From positions 1 to 50,394 of the forward strand of contig NZ_JAXUHN010000048.1 of assembly GCF_035916875.1 (NCBI RefSeq): 50,394 nucleotides of DNA. Reading direction: 5' to 3'. Below the pieces are notes generated by a model. It saw only the letters and a program-made list of their open reading frames with translations. It had not been told where the DNA came from and made no database searches. The stretch is from Methylomicrobium sp035916875. GTDB lineage: Bacteria; Pseudomonadota; Gammaproteobacteria; Methylococcales; Methylomonadaceae. How positions within the stretch are numbered: position 1 is the stretch's first letter; every line of letters begins with the position of its first letter. The translations under genes and the position numbers were made by a program. Shown piece by piece: positions 34,452 to 43,569 of the stretch.

Positions 34452-35528
34452 TTAACGGCGGTAGCGATGAGGGATGAAGGGGAGGGTGGTGACGGACAGT
34501 GCGACCTCTCGCCCCCGGACTTCGGTGAACAAGCGCGTGCCGGCCGCCGCATAGGCCTTGTCGAGTCGCGCCAGCGCGACCGGTTTGCCGAGGCTCGGCG
34601 CGAAACTGCCGCTGGTGACATGGCCGACGGCCTGTCCTTTATCATTCGACAGGGGGGCTCCCTCCCGGATCGGTGCCTTGCCTTCGACGATCAGGCCCGC
34701 TCGGATTAGGTCCGTGCCGTCTCGAAGCTGTGCCAGGATTTTCTCGGCGCCGGGAAAGCGGTCGTGGCCTTTCTTGATGATCCAGTTGAGTCCCGCCTCG
34801 ACCGGCGTGATCGTTTCGTTCAACTCGTGGCCGTAAAGGCATAGCCCCGCTTCCAGGCGCAAGGTGTCGCGCGCGCCGAGGCCGACCGGCGCGACGCCGT
34901 CCTCCGCCAGCAGCAGGCGGGCCAGGCGTTCCGCATCGGCAATCCCGACCGAAATCTCGAAACCGTCCTCTCCGGTATAGCCGCTGCGGCTGATGAAGCA
35001 TGCGCTGCCGTCGAGTTCGGTTTGGCAAGAGTGCATGAATTTCAGGCTGGCGGCAGCCGGCGAAAACTTCTTTATCACCGCCTCGGCCTTGGGGCCTTGC
35101 AAGGCAAACAGCGCGCGGTTTTGCAAGTCCCTGAGGCCGCGCAGATGCTGGCGCAGGTACGCGAAATCCTTGTCCTTGCAGGCCGCGTTTACGATGAGAA
35201 ATAAACCCGAAGCGGTTCGGCTCGCGATGATGTCGTCGAGTACACCGCCATTGTCCAGCGTCAGCACGGTATATTTTTGAAAGCCGGGACGGAGCCCTGA
35301 AATATCGCTCGGCGTCAGCCTTTCGAGAGCGCCGGCGGCATCATCACCGTCCACGCTGAATTGTCCCATGTGCGAGATGTCGAAAAAGCCGGCATGGTTT
35401 CGGCAATGCAGGTGCTCGCGGATGATGCCGGCGCCGTAGTGCAACGGCATCGCATAGCCCGCAAAAGGCGCCATCTTTGCGCCCAGTTCAAGATGTAAAA
35501 GGTTCAATGGCAGGGTTTTCAACATCAT
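34452..35528 (-). CDS. gcvT: Aminomethyltransferase, T protein
   Basis: The T protein transfers the methylene group from the aminomethylated H protein to tetrahydrofolate. The 358-aa sequence begins HLELGAKMAPFAGYAMPLHY and has FDISHMGQFSVDG, the folate-site region SGYTGEDGFEISV, LGARDTLRLEAGLCLYGHEL and GHVTSGSFAPSLGKPVALA. Two ATGs are adjacent at the start and no strong ribosome site is visible. I looked for a glycine riboswitch in the upstream 230 bp and did not see its conserved core. Confidence 0.95.
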   Translation of the reverse strand: MMLKTLPLNLLHLELGAKMAPFAGYAMPLHYGAGIIREHLHCRNHAGFFDISHMGQFSVDGDDAAGALERLTPSDISGLRPGFQKYTVLTLDNGGVLDDIIASRTASGLFLIVNAACKDKDFAYLRQHLRGLRDLQNRALFALQGPKAEAVIKKFSPAAASLKFMHSCQTELDGSACFISRSGYTGEDGFEISVGIADAERLARLLLAEDGVAPVGLGARDTLRLEAGLCLYGHELNETITPVEAGLNWIIKKGHDRFPGAEKILAQLRDGTDLIRAGLIVEGKAPIREGAPLSNDKGQAVGHVTSGSFAPSLGKPVALARLDKAYAAAGTRLFTEVRGREVALSVTTLPFIPHRYRR

Positions 35529-35767
35529 CGCATACGGAACCGGAATGTTATTGAACGGTCAGTTTAACCGAATTTTTGCCGATGCGATCGTTTCGTTTAT
35601 CGATTTTGTCGCTTTTGCGCTTCACAATAGCGAGTCGGCGTTCAAATCGGAATATAAACTGTATGGGTTTGATCGGTGGATATGCGCGCTATGCCGATCT
35701 GTCCGCGCCAAATCCTGTTAAAATTGCGCCGCATCGAAGATTTAGGGAGAAAATAGGGCTCCTGAGC

Positions 35768-35907
35768 GCGACGGGGTATGCACCCCGTCGCTTACGTTTT
35801 ATACAGGGAAGGGCGTTTGGCATACAAAACGATGCGGACGGGATGAATATCCCGTTCGGCAAAGGTTGATTCGAGCGAAACGTTAATGTCGGGGTTACAA
35901 AACCCCG
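35768..35907 (+). repeat. Three strong hairpins in the leader of ppsA
   Basis: The 35529-35991 interval holds no gene but carries three GC-rich stem-loops in 140 bp. GCGACGGGGT-ATGC-ACCCCGTCGC is at 35768-35791 (10 bp). GGACGGGAT-GAAT-ATCCCGTTC is at 35836-35857 (9 pairs, one a G-T). CGGGGTT-ACAA-AACCCCG is at 35890-35907 (7 bp). Each has a 4-nt loop, and the sequences are related around a GGGG/CCCC core, so they look like clustered REP-type palindromes. As the last ends 84 nt before the ppsA ATG they may also shape its leader RNA. Confidence 0.65.
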
Positions 35908-35991
35908 GCCGCTCTGGGATAATTCGATACTCATTATTCCTGAATCGACTTCGCGGAAAGCGCAGCAACTATCACCCACCAGGAGACCCGA

Positions 35992-38403
35992 ATGCCTGCA
36001 CAACATCAATACATCCGTTGGTTCAATGAATTATCGATCGAGGACGTGCCTTTGGTTGGCGGCAAGAACGCCTCGCTCGGTGAAATGTACCGCGAACTGA
36101 CGCCGCAAGGCATCAAGATTCCGAACGGTTTTGCGGTGACCGCGGAGGCTTACCGTTATCTGCTCGATAAGTCCAACGGCTGGGAGGCCTTGCATCAGGC
36201 GCTGGACGACCTCGATCCGGACAATGTCACCGATCTGGCCAAGCGCGCGCGCCGGGCGCGGGAAGTGATCTACGGCGCGCCGTTTCCGGCCGATCTCGCG
36301 CGCGAAATTCTCGCCGCCTATGCGCGGTTGAAAAAGGAATATGGCGATGATTTGAGCGTTGCGGTGCGCAGTTCCGCGACCGCCGAGGATTTGCCGAATG
36401 CCAGTTTCGCCGGTCAGCAAGACACCTTTCTGAACATCAGCGGCGATCTGGCGCTGCTCGATGCCTGCAAGCGCTGCATGGCCAGCCTGTTTACCGACCG
36501 CGCGATCCATTACCGGGTCGATCAGGGCTTCGATCATTTCAAGCTGGCGCTGTCGGTCGGCGTGATGAAAATGGTGCGCTCGGACCTCTCGGCCAGCGGC
36601 GTGATGTTTACGCTCGACACCGAATCGGGTTTCAAGGATGTGGTGTTCATCACCGGCGCCTACGGCCTCGGCGAAAACGTGGTGCAGGGCGCGGTCGATC
36701 CGGACGAGTTTTACGTGCACAAACCGACATACGCGTTAGGTTACCGCAGCGTGCTGAGGCGTACGCTCGGCGCCAAAAAGATCAAGATGATCTACAGCGA
36801 CGGCAGCACGCGCGAATCGACGCACAACATTGCGACCAGCGCACAGGAGCGCAATCAGTTTTGCATCAACGATCAGGACGTGCTGACCTTGGCCGGCTAT
36901 GCGATCGGCATCGAGAAGCATTACAGCGCCAGGGCCGGCATGTCGCGGCCGATGGACATCGAGTGGGCGAAGGACGGCATCGACGGGCAACTCTATATCG
37001 TGCAGGCACGGCCGGAAACCGTCGCTTCTATAAAGACGGGCACGCTACTCGAACAGTTTGTTTTAAAAGGAAGCGCCGAACCTTTGGTCACAGGACACGC
37101 GGTCGGCGGACGAATCGCGCAAGGCAACGCGCGAATCATCACTCATGTTGAGCAATTGTCCGCCTTTAAAGCCGGCGATGTACTGGTCGCGGACATCACG
37201 ACCCCGGATTGGGAGCCGGTAATGAAGATCGCTTCGGCGATTGTGACCAACCGCGGCGGCCGTACCTGTCATGCGGCAATCGTCGCGCGCGAACTCGGCG
37301 TGCCGGCCGTGGTAGGCTGCGAAAATGCGACAACCGTGCTCAAAAGCGATATGCTGGTAACCGTGTCCTGCGCCGATGGCGATGTCGGCAAGGTTTATCC
37401 GGGTGCGCTCGACTTCGAAAAGATTACGACCGATCTGACCGGTTTGGCGCGACCCAAAACGCACATCATGCTGAACATCGGCAATCCCGAAGCGGCATTC
37501 AAGCACAGCTTTTTGCCGAATGACGGCGTCGGCCTGGCGCGGATGGAATTCATCATCACGGAATACATCAAGGCGCATCCGATGGCTTTGATTCATCCCG
37601 AAAAGATACAGGACGACGGCGAAAAAGAACAACTGCAAATGTTGACTCAACAGTTCGACAGCGGCCGGGACTTTTTCATTCAGCGCCTGGCGGAAGGCGT
37701 CGGTACCATTGCGGCGGCGTTTTATCCGAAGCCGGTCGTGGTTCGGATGTCCGACTTCAAGACCAACGAGTACGCAACCCTGCTCGGCGGCCGCTGGTTC
37801 GAGTTTGACGAAGCGAACCCGATGATAGGCTTCCGCGGCGCCTCGCGCTATATTCATCCTGCCTACGCCGAAGGTTTCGCGCTCGAATGCGCGGCGATGA
37901 AACAGGTGCGCGAGACGATGGGCATGACCAACGTGATCCTGATGATTCCGTTCTGCCGCCGCGTCGGCGAGGCCGAGAAGGTGCTCGAATACATGGCCGA
38001 ACTGGGTTTGAAGCGCGGCGAGAACGGCTTGCAAGTGTATGTGATGTGCGAAATTCCGAACAACGTGATACAAATCGACGAATTTGCCAAGCATTTCGAC
38101 GGCTTCTCGATCGGCTCGAACGATCTGACGCAATTGACGCTCGGCGTCGACCGCGATTCCGAAATCGTAGCAAGCGATTTCGACGAGCGCGATCCGGGTG
38201 TGAAGGAAATGATCCGCCTCGCTGTCGCCGGCGCGCGCCGCAACGGCCGCCACTCGGGACTCTGCGGACAGGCGCCTTCCGATTACCCCGAAATGGCCGA
38301 ATTTCTGGTCGAAGTCGGCATCGATTCGATGAGTTTGAATCCGGATACAGTGCTGAAAACCACGCAGCGGATTCTGGAGACCGAGAAACGACTGGGTAAG
38401 TAA
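35992..38403 (+). CDS. ppsA: Phosphoenolpyruvate synthase
   Basis: PpsA makes PEP from pyruvate, ATP and water. The 803-aa protein has the N-terminal ATP-grasp domain (VPLVGGKNASLGEMY, VAVRSSATAEDLPNASFAGQ), the central swivelling domain with the phospho-His H427 in GGRTCHAAIVAREL, and the C-terminal PEP-binding barrel ending with the catalytic Cys region SGLCGQAPSDYPEMAE (about C758). Length and motifs separate it from pyruvate phosphate dikinase, which is longer. A ribosome site (AGGAG) precedes the ATG. It appears monocistronic. Confidence 0.95.
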   Translation: MPAQHQYIRWFNELSIEDVPLVGGKNASLGEMYRELTPQGIKIPNGFAVTAEAYRYLLDKSNGWEALHQALDDLDPDNVTDLAKRARRAREVIYGAPFPADLAREILAAYARLKKEYGDDLSVAVRSSATAEDLPNASFAGQQDTFLNISGDLALLDACKRCMASLFTDRAIHYRVDQGFDHFKLALSVGVMKMVRSDLSASGVMFTLDTESGFKDVVFITGAYGLGENVVQGAVDPDEFYVHKPTYALGYRSVLRRTLGAKKIKMIYSDGSTRESTHNIATSAQERNQFCINDQDVLTLAGYAIGIEKHYSARAGMSRPMDIEWAKDGIDGQLYIVQARPETVASIKTGTLLEQFVLKGSAEPLVTGHAVGGRIAQGNARIITHVEQLSAFKAGDVLVADITTPDWEPVMKIASAIVTNRGGRTCHAAIVARELGVPAVVGCENATTVLKSDMLVTVSCADGDVGKVYPGALDFEKITTDLTGLARPKTHIMLNIGNPEAAFKHSFLPNDGVGLARMEFIITEYIKAHPMALIHPEKIQDDGEKEQLQMLTQQFDSGRDFFIQRLAEGVGTIAAAFYPKPVVVRMSDFKTNEYATLLGGRWFEFDEANPMIGFRGASRYIHPAYAEGFALECAAMKQVRETMGMTNVILMIPFCRRVGEAEKVLEYMAELGLKRGENGLQVYVMCEIPNNVIQIDEFAKHFDGFSIGSNDLTQLTLGVDRDSEIVASDFDERDPGVKEMIRLAVAGARRNGRHSGLCGQAPSDYPEMAEFLVEVGIDSMSLNPDTVLKTTQRILETEKRLGK

Positions 38404-38464
38404 TCATCGATCAATCATCGTTCCCACGTTTCGGCTTCACTTCCATTAAGCTAAGAGCAAAACT

Positions 38465-38485
38465 CCCTCTCCCACCGGGAGAGGG
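38465..38485 (+). terminator. 9-bp hairpin downstream of ppsA
   Basis: CCCTCTCCC-ACC-GGGAGAGGG is a perfect stem-loop 61 bp after the ppsA stop. This sequence type recurs between genes in many proteobacteria as a terminator-like palindrome. There is no immediate T-tract, so it may be a dispersed palindrome rather than an intrinsic terminator. The rest of 38404-38779 shows nothing apart from the likely promoter of the next gene. Confidence 0.5.
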
Positions 38486-38779
38486 TCGGGGTGAGGGGGA
38501 ATAAAATAAGAAAAAAGCTTTGTTTTGATCCGCCCGGCAATAGCTCCTGCATTGCTCTAACTCCTGCATCCTTGCAGTCGTCATCGGCTATTGCATTATT
38601 CGATGAATCTGATTATCATTCAGGCTGAGTTGGCCTGGTCGACGCAGGCTTGTCTTACTTATCGCGCCTCCGTTCTTGCTCAATTCTGCATGAGAAGAGG
38701 CCGCAACCGTCGGGATTTGACCGGTTCGGCGCTGATCATGTCCTACCATTTATAAAGTATGACTCTAGTGGGAGAAATT

Positions 38780-39454
38780 ATGAATCAGTTGAAGCTTCAT
38801 GGGGTGCTTTTTGTCGGCTTAACTTCGGCGTTTGTCGCTCAGGCGGAGACCCAATGGATAACGGTAGCGAAATCCAATGAATCCATCCAGTGCGAAAGTG
38901 CCGGCATCAGTCCAAAAACCATGAAAAAAGAACTGACCGAAGCGAAAATTCCGGCCAAGCATGCGCGTTGCGGTACTGATGGTATGCTTTATCCGGCGGT
39001 CTGCGGCGGCGAAACCGGCCGCCTGAATCTCTTCGATATTCCCGCCAAAAAGCTCGGCGATGCCACCGAATTAGGTTTTCAGCCGCTCAGCGATTGGCCG
39101 GATGCCAGCGAAGCGCCTTGCGAGGAAGAGGTTGCATTTGCAGGCAATGCGGCGGAAATCTCTATCAACGGTATCGGGCCTGCGGTGGATGATAAAGCTT
39201 ACCGCAAGGTACGCAAGACTATCGGCGAAGCAGTGGCGGACAACGTGATTTCGCGCTTTATCGTTTACAGTTATGGGGTCGAAGGCGGATTTTCGGGTTG
39301 CGTGCAAGAAGGTCGATTCGCCCAGCCCAATGCTTTCAGCGACGTCATCAAAAAACTCCGGGCGATAAACGCCGATCCGAGCACCACGGCTTATTCGGTC
39401 ACGGCGGTTGAAAAATGTGAGACAAGTTCGCCCGAAATCGATGGTGTCCAATAA
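38780..39454 (+). CDS. Hypothetical periplasmic protein
   Basis: I start at ATG 38780 (GGGAG 6 nt before it); an ATG 21 nt upstream lacks a ribosome site. The 224-aa product has a signal peptide MNQLKLHGVLFVGLTSAFVA. The mature part has six or more cysteines (IQCESAGIS, ARCGTDG, PAVCGGETG, APCEEE, FSGCVQEG, EKCETS), compatible with several disulfides in the periplasm. No domain is recognised. It has no evident link to the neighbouring CRISPR genes. Confidence 0.65.
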   Translation: MNQLKLHGVLFVGLTSAFVAQAETQWITVAKSNESIQCESAGISPKTMKKELTEAKIPAKHARCGTDGMLYPAVCGGETGRLNLFDIPAKKLGDATELGFQPLSDWPDASEAPCEEEVAFAGNAAEISINGIGPAVDDKAYRKVRKTIGEAVADNVISRFIVYSYGVEGGFSGCVQEGRFAQPNAFSDVIKKLRAINADPSTTAYSVTAVEKCETSSPEIDGVQ

Positions 39455-39551
39455 CCTATGACAGACAGCCCGGTTGCGGTTACTTGGGGACGAGAATCGC
39501 AACCGGGCTTCGCTCCCGTCCGAAGAAGAGTCGATCCAATACGGTAACAGG

Positions 39552-40406
39552 TTAGTCCCATAGATAGACCTTCAATTCCTCGCGGTTCGCCAGAATGATT
39601 TGCTGCGCATGCGCGGGCCTCTGTAGATCATCGGGGCCGATTCTGATCGCCGAGAGATAATAATTCAGCAAGGCCGCGCGAATGCGCAACTTCAATTCGC
39701 CGCTTTCCATCGCATAATCAAACTCTATCGCCGCCCGCTGTGACTCGGTCAGGCCCGGATGCGGCGCAATCACGGCCTGGACATAAGTATTCCAGATCCG
39801 GTCTTCGTCCCGGTCTTTCACCGCGTCGCCGACAGTTTCGGCGGCCAGAATACGGGACAACACGAAATCGCGAAATTGCCCGTGGCTTTGGCTGAAAGCC
39901 CGTATATGCCAGCGCAAGCCGTCAAATACCAGGGTATGCGGACTCAAGAAATAGTCCAGGGGCAGGTGATTGCTCATCGACTGATAGCGAACTTGAATCT
40001 CCTTGCGTTGCACAATCGCCTGATTGACCGTCTGCAAGATCGCGCGGTCGATTTTTCTAAAGACCGGTTCGAGCACTTCAACCGCCGGCAGATTTTGGAT
40101 CAACGGCACGATGAAGCCGTTGTCCTGGCTTTGATTGGTTTTCAACACCTGCAAGAATTCGGCGGCCGTGCCGGTCATGAAAGCCGGCGTGAATGCTTCC
40201 GTGATGACATAGCGCTTCTTGTGCTTGTCATAGCGGATGTTACCGGGGCATAAGCCCTGATAAGTCGTCAAATCCTTAGACGCCTGCACCCGGCTGATGC
40301 CGAAATTGCCCATCAACGCAGCCGTCGATACCTCGCCGCTCCAGAACACCGTCGCTTCGAGCAGGGTTAATCGTTGTTGCTGTTCCCATTTTAAATGCTG
40401 TTGCAT
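39552..40406 (-). CDS. WYL-domain transcriptional regulator, BrxR/CapW-like
   Basis: This 284-aa protein has an N-terminal winged helix (MQQHLKWEQQQRLTLLEATV, FGISRVQASKDLTTYQGL). The short link CPGNIRYDKHKKRYV is followed by a WYL ligand-sensing domain (about 120-210) and a WCX-like C-terminal part ending in VYLWD. The layout and N-terminal wording match the BrxR/CapW family, which represses BREX, CBASS and other defence operons and binds inverted repeats in their promoters. It is divergent from cas3 and separated from it by a perfect inverted repeat, so it probably controls both itself and the cas operon. The signal it senses is unknown. Confidence 0.88.
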   Translation of the reverse strand: MQQHLKWEQQQRLTLLEATVFWSGEVSTAALMGNFGISRVQASKDLTTYQGLCPGNIRYDKHKKRYVITEAFTPAFMTGTAAEFLQVLKTNQSQDNGFIVPLIQNLPAVEVLEPVFRKIDRAILQTVNQAIVQRKEIQVRYQSMSNHLPLDYFLSPHTLVFDGLRWHIRAFSQSHGQFRDFVLSRILAAETVGDAVKDRDEDRIWNTYVQAVIAPHPGLTESQRAAIEFDYAMESGELKLRIRAALLNYYLSAIRIGPDDLQRPAHAQQIILANREELKVYLWD

Positions 40407-40426
40407 CGGCTGAGTAAAGATGTTAA

Positions 40427-40455
40427 TTTATATGAAAACTTTATTTTCATATAAA
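40427..40455. promoter_or_regulatory. Perfect 12-bp inverted repeat: likely operator of WYL regulator and cas operon
   Basis: TTTATATGAAAA and TTTTCATATAAA are exact inverted repeats separated by CTTTA. The site lies 20 bp before the WYL regulator start and 53 bp before the cas3 start. A possible cas3 promoter abuts it: TTGATT at 40457-40462, 17 bp, then a weak TAACAC at 40480-40485. A dimer bound here would cover the -35 region. This is the only long perfect dyad in the intergenic region. Confidence 0.75.
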
Positions 40456-40508
40456 CTTGATTTGCTGTTTGCAATAGCTTAACACCAATCACGCGGCTAA
40501 GGAATGAA

Positions 40509-42812
40509 ATGAAAGACTACTATGCTCATAGCGGCAATGACGTTAATCGATGGCATTTGTTGAGAGAGCATCTCGCATCGGTAGCTAACTTGGCCAAGTC
40601 TTATGTGGCCGATTGGAAAGGTGCGGAGGAAGCTGAATTGGCGGGGCTGCTGCATGATTTAGGCAAATACGGCGAGCGGTTTCAGAATCGTTTGCATGGA
40701 CAAGATCAAGGCCTGGATCATTGGTCTCAAGGCGCATATTTGGCAATCAGAAAAGGCGGCGCTCTTGCAGCGGCCTTAGCTATACAAGGGCACCATGTCG
40801 GCTTACAGAGCATGCAAAAGGACGATTTGAAAAAATTGCATCCCGATGTATTGTCTCGTCAGCATCCACAAAATCTCTCTCTGAGCGAGTCCGATGTCGA
40901 TTTACTGGAGAACTGTCTGGAAGCAGACGGCCTGCGCTGCATCAAACCCAAGCAAAGGCTTTTTTCCGGATTTTTAGGCGTGTCGGAAGCGCGAGTCGAT
41001 AACATGCTGGACATTCGGCGGCTGTTTTCGGCATTGGTTGATGCCGATTTTATCGACACCGAGGCACATTTCAACGGCGATGAGGACGGCAAATCGCCGC
41101 GTATGTCGGGACTAAAATTGAACCAGCAAGGCTTGGCTCAGCGCGCTTCAGAAAAATTGTCAGCCTTTATCAACAGTAAGTCGTCTTTACCGAATCAAAC
41201 TGAAAATCTGCACAAAATACGGCAGCAGTTGTTGCATGCTTGCCTGCAAGGCGCCGATCAGAAAACCGGGGTGTTCACCTTGACCGCGCCAACCGGCAGC
41301 GGAAAGACCTTGAGCATGTTAAGTTTTGCCTTGCGGCACGCAGAACAAAATAAGCTGGAACGCATTATTCTCGTCGTCCCGTATCTGAGCATCATCGAAC
41401 AAACGGCAGCCATTTACCGGGAAATTTTTGCCGATTTAGGCGAAGATTTTGTGTTGGAACATCACAGCATGGCTGGATTGGGCGCGGAAACAGCCAAAAG
41501 CGATGCAGAAGGAAATGAAGAGAGTCAGCAACAAAACAGACGGCAGCGATTACTGTCGGAAAACTGGGATGCGCCGGTTGTCATCACTACCAGCGTGCAG
41601 TTTTTGGAATCGTTGTTTTCTAACCGTCCTTCAGGATGCCGGAAAATTCATCGTATCGCCAATTCCGTAGTCTTGTTCGATGAGGTGCAAACTTTGCCGA
41701 CCGCCCTGGCTATTCCCAGTTTGGCGGCACTTTCCCATATCGCACGGCACTGGCATAGCACCATGGTTTTCGCCACAGCGACACAACCCGCGTTTGATCA
41801 TTTACATGAGCAGGTGCAAATACAAGCTTCGGCTGGTTGGCAACCGAAACCGATTGTTGCTGACCATGCGGCAATGGCCAATGCATTGCGGCGGGTACAC
41901 TACACATGGATGAATGAGAAACTAACCTGGCAAGCATTGGCCGGCGTGTTGCAAACGCATTCGCAAGTGTTGTGCATCGTCAATCTGAAACGTCATGCGC
42001 ATGATCTATGGCAGGCGCTGGAAACGACTTCCGATCTGTTTCATCTTTCGACCAATCTATGTCCACTGCACAGACAATCGATGTTGGAGGAAGTCAGACA
42101 GCGTTTAAAAAACGGCTTGCCTTGCAGACTGATCGCCACCCAATGTATCGAGGCGGGTGTCGATGTCGATTTTCCGGTTGTCTATCGCGCGTTTGCGCCG
42201 TTGGATGCCATCATTCAGGCGGCCGGGCGCTGTAACCGAGAAGGGCGTTTGGAGGTTGGGCAAGCGGTTATCTTTATTCCCGCTTGCGATGGCCGCTTAT
42301 ATCCTGACGCAACCTATGAACAGGCTGCGGGTGTCGCGTTAAGCCTTAAAAATGAGCTGGACGACGCATTTGATTTATACAACCCCGATGTCATTCAACG
42401 CTATTACAAGCGTCTTTATACCGTGGCGGACCCCGGGCAGCTTGCCAAACCGCTTTATGAGGCGATCAAAAACCTGAATTTTCCGGAGGTCGCGCACCAT
42501 TATCGGCTGATTAAACATGACGCCATCAACGTCGTGGTCCCTTATGATCTTGAACGCTTCGAACAACTCAAGTTGCAGGCCGAACAACAAGGTTTGACCG
42601 TCAAGTGGATAAAACGGGCGCGCAGTTCAAGCATCAGCCTTTACCGGCCTAGACCGGATGATCCGGTATGGGATAGTTTGTTGCCGGTGCAAGCTTTCAG
42701 ACAAGGCAAACACTATCGGCAAGATGACTGGTTTATCGCGGCCAACTTGCATGATTACGATGAAAAACTCGGGTATCGGAAACCTGACAGCCTGAACTGT
42801 TGGATAGCATAA
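40509..42812 (+). CDS. cas3: CRISPR-associated nuclease-helicase Cas3 (type I-C)
   Basis: Cas3 is recruited by Cascade to unwind and degrade target DNA. The 767-aa protein has an N-terminal HD nuclease domain (H16, H21, then AGLLHDLGKYGERF with H49-D50), an SF2 helicase core with Walker A TAPTGSGKTLSML (about 258-270), the DExx box LFDEVQTLP (about 390), FATATQPAF, and motif VI QAAGRCNREGR (about 569). Both halves look intact. An AAGGA site precedes the ATG. It is the first gene of the operon, 22 bp before cas5. Confidence 0.96.
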   Translation: MKDYYAHSGNDVNRWHLLREHLASVANLAKSYVADWKGAEEAELAGLLHDLGKYGERFQNRLHGQDQGLDHWSQGAYLAIRKGGALAAALAIQGHHVGLQSMQKDDLKKLHPDVLSRQHPQNLSLSESDVDLLENCLEADGLRCIKPKQRLFSGFLGVSEARVDNMLDIRRLFSALVDADFIDTEAHFNGDEDGKSPRMSGLKLNQQGLAQRASEKLSAFINSKSSLPNQTENLHKIRQQLLHACLQGADQKTGVFTLTAPTGSGKTLSMLSFALRHAEQNKLERIILVVPYLSIIEQTAAIYREIFADLGEDFVLEHHSMAGLGAETAKSDAEGNEESQQQNRRQRLLSENWDAPVVITTSVQFLESLFSNRPSGCRKIHRIANSVVLFDEVQTLPTALAIPSLAALSHIARHWHSTMVFATATQPAFDHLHEQVQIQASAGWQPKPIVADHAAMANALRRVHYTWMNEKLTWQALAGVLQTHSQVLCIVNLKRHAHDLWQALETTSDLFHLSTNLCPLHRQSMLEEVRQRLKNGLPCRLIATQCIEAGVDVDFPVVYRAFAPLDAIIQAAGRCNREGRLEVGQAVIFIPACDGRLYPDATYEQAAGVALSLKNELDDAFDLYNPDVIQRYYKRLYTVADPGQLAKPLYEAIKNLNFPEVAHHYRLIKHDAINVVVPYDLERFEQLKLQAEQQGLTVKWIKRARSSSISLYRPRPDDPVWDSLLPVQAFRQGKHYRQDDWFIAANLHDYDEKLGYRKPDSLNCWIA

Positions 42813-42834
42813 AAAATATCACGGAGCAATCATT

Positions 42835-43569
42835 ATGAGTAAACGAACACACTGCCTGGAAGTATGGGGCGATTTCGCCTGTTTTAGCCGACCGGAAATG
42901 AAAGTGGAACGCTATAGCTACCCGATCATCACCCCTTCTTCTGCGCGCGGCATCTTCGACGCGATATATTTTAAAAAGGAGTACAACTTTTACTGGCAAG
43001 TGGAACGGATCGAACTGCTCCATTCGCCCAAATATATCGCCCTGCGCCGTAATGAAGTGAAGGATAAAGCCTCGACTGCCGAAGTACAGAAATGGATGAA
43101 TGGCACCAAGGAAATCAGCCCTTTATGGGCCGACGGCACCCAAGCCGAACTGGGAACCGATCAAAAAGGGCGGACGCAGCGGCAAATGATGGCGCTAAAA
43201 AACGTTCGTTATCGCATTTATGCGCACATCCAATGCAGGGATCCTCGCGCAAATTTGAATGCGTTGAACGCCCAGTTCGAACGGCGCGCCGCTCAGGGAA
43301 AATGTTTTTATCAGCCTTTCTTCGGTTGCCGGGAGTTTCCGGCTTATTTTGAATTGGTAAATACGCCGCCAGACAAGGGGCCAGTCGATCTGGACCTTGA
43401 TTTGGGCTGGATGCTTTACGATGTGTTCGACTTGCACAAGGCGAATGACAATCAGGCTGCCCCCTCTATCAGCGTGTTTCATGCGCAATTGAAAGGTGGG
43501 GTATTGGAAGTGCCTGAATACCATAGCGATTCGGTTCATAAAGTGGACGGAGCGGGCCATGTTGAATGA
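42835..43569 (+). CDS. cas5c: Type I-C Cas5 (Cas5c/d), pre-crRNA endonuclease
   Basis: In type I-C systems Cas5 both cuts the CRISPR transcript (there is no Cas6) and caps the 5' handle of the crRNA. The 244-aa protein has the typical start LEVWGDFACFSRPEMKVERY and SYPIITPSSARGIFDAIY, and FYWQVERIELL, matching the Cas5d/Dvulg group. The C-terminal half with FFGCREFPAYF is also typical. No cas6 gene is present, consistent with this role. It overlaps the cas8c start by 11 nt. Confidence 0.94.
   Translation: MSKRTHCLEVWGDFACFSRPEMKVERYSYPIITPSSARGIFDAIYFKKEYNFYWQVERIELLHSPKYIALRRNEVKDKASTAEVQKWMNGTKEISPLWADGTQAELGTDQKGRTQRQMMALKNVRYRIYAHIQCRDPRANLNALNAQFERRAAQGKCFYQPFFGCREFPAYFELVNTPPDKGPVDLDLDLGWMLYDVFDLHKANDNQAAPSISVFHAQLKGGVLEVPEYHSDSVHKVDGAGHVE

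Noticed and set aside
31722..34709. Long plus-strand open frames across gcvP and gcvT
   Set aside because: They are antisense to well-conserved genes, with no start signals, and arise from high G+C third positions.
35529..35760. Glycine riboswitch in front of gcvT
   Set aside because: The conserved tandem aptamer core was looked for on the minus strand upstream of gcvT and not found.
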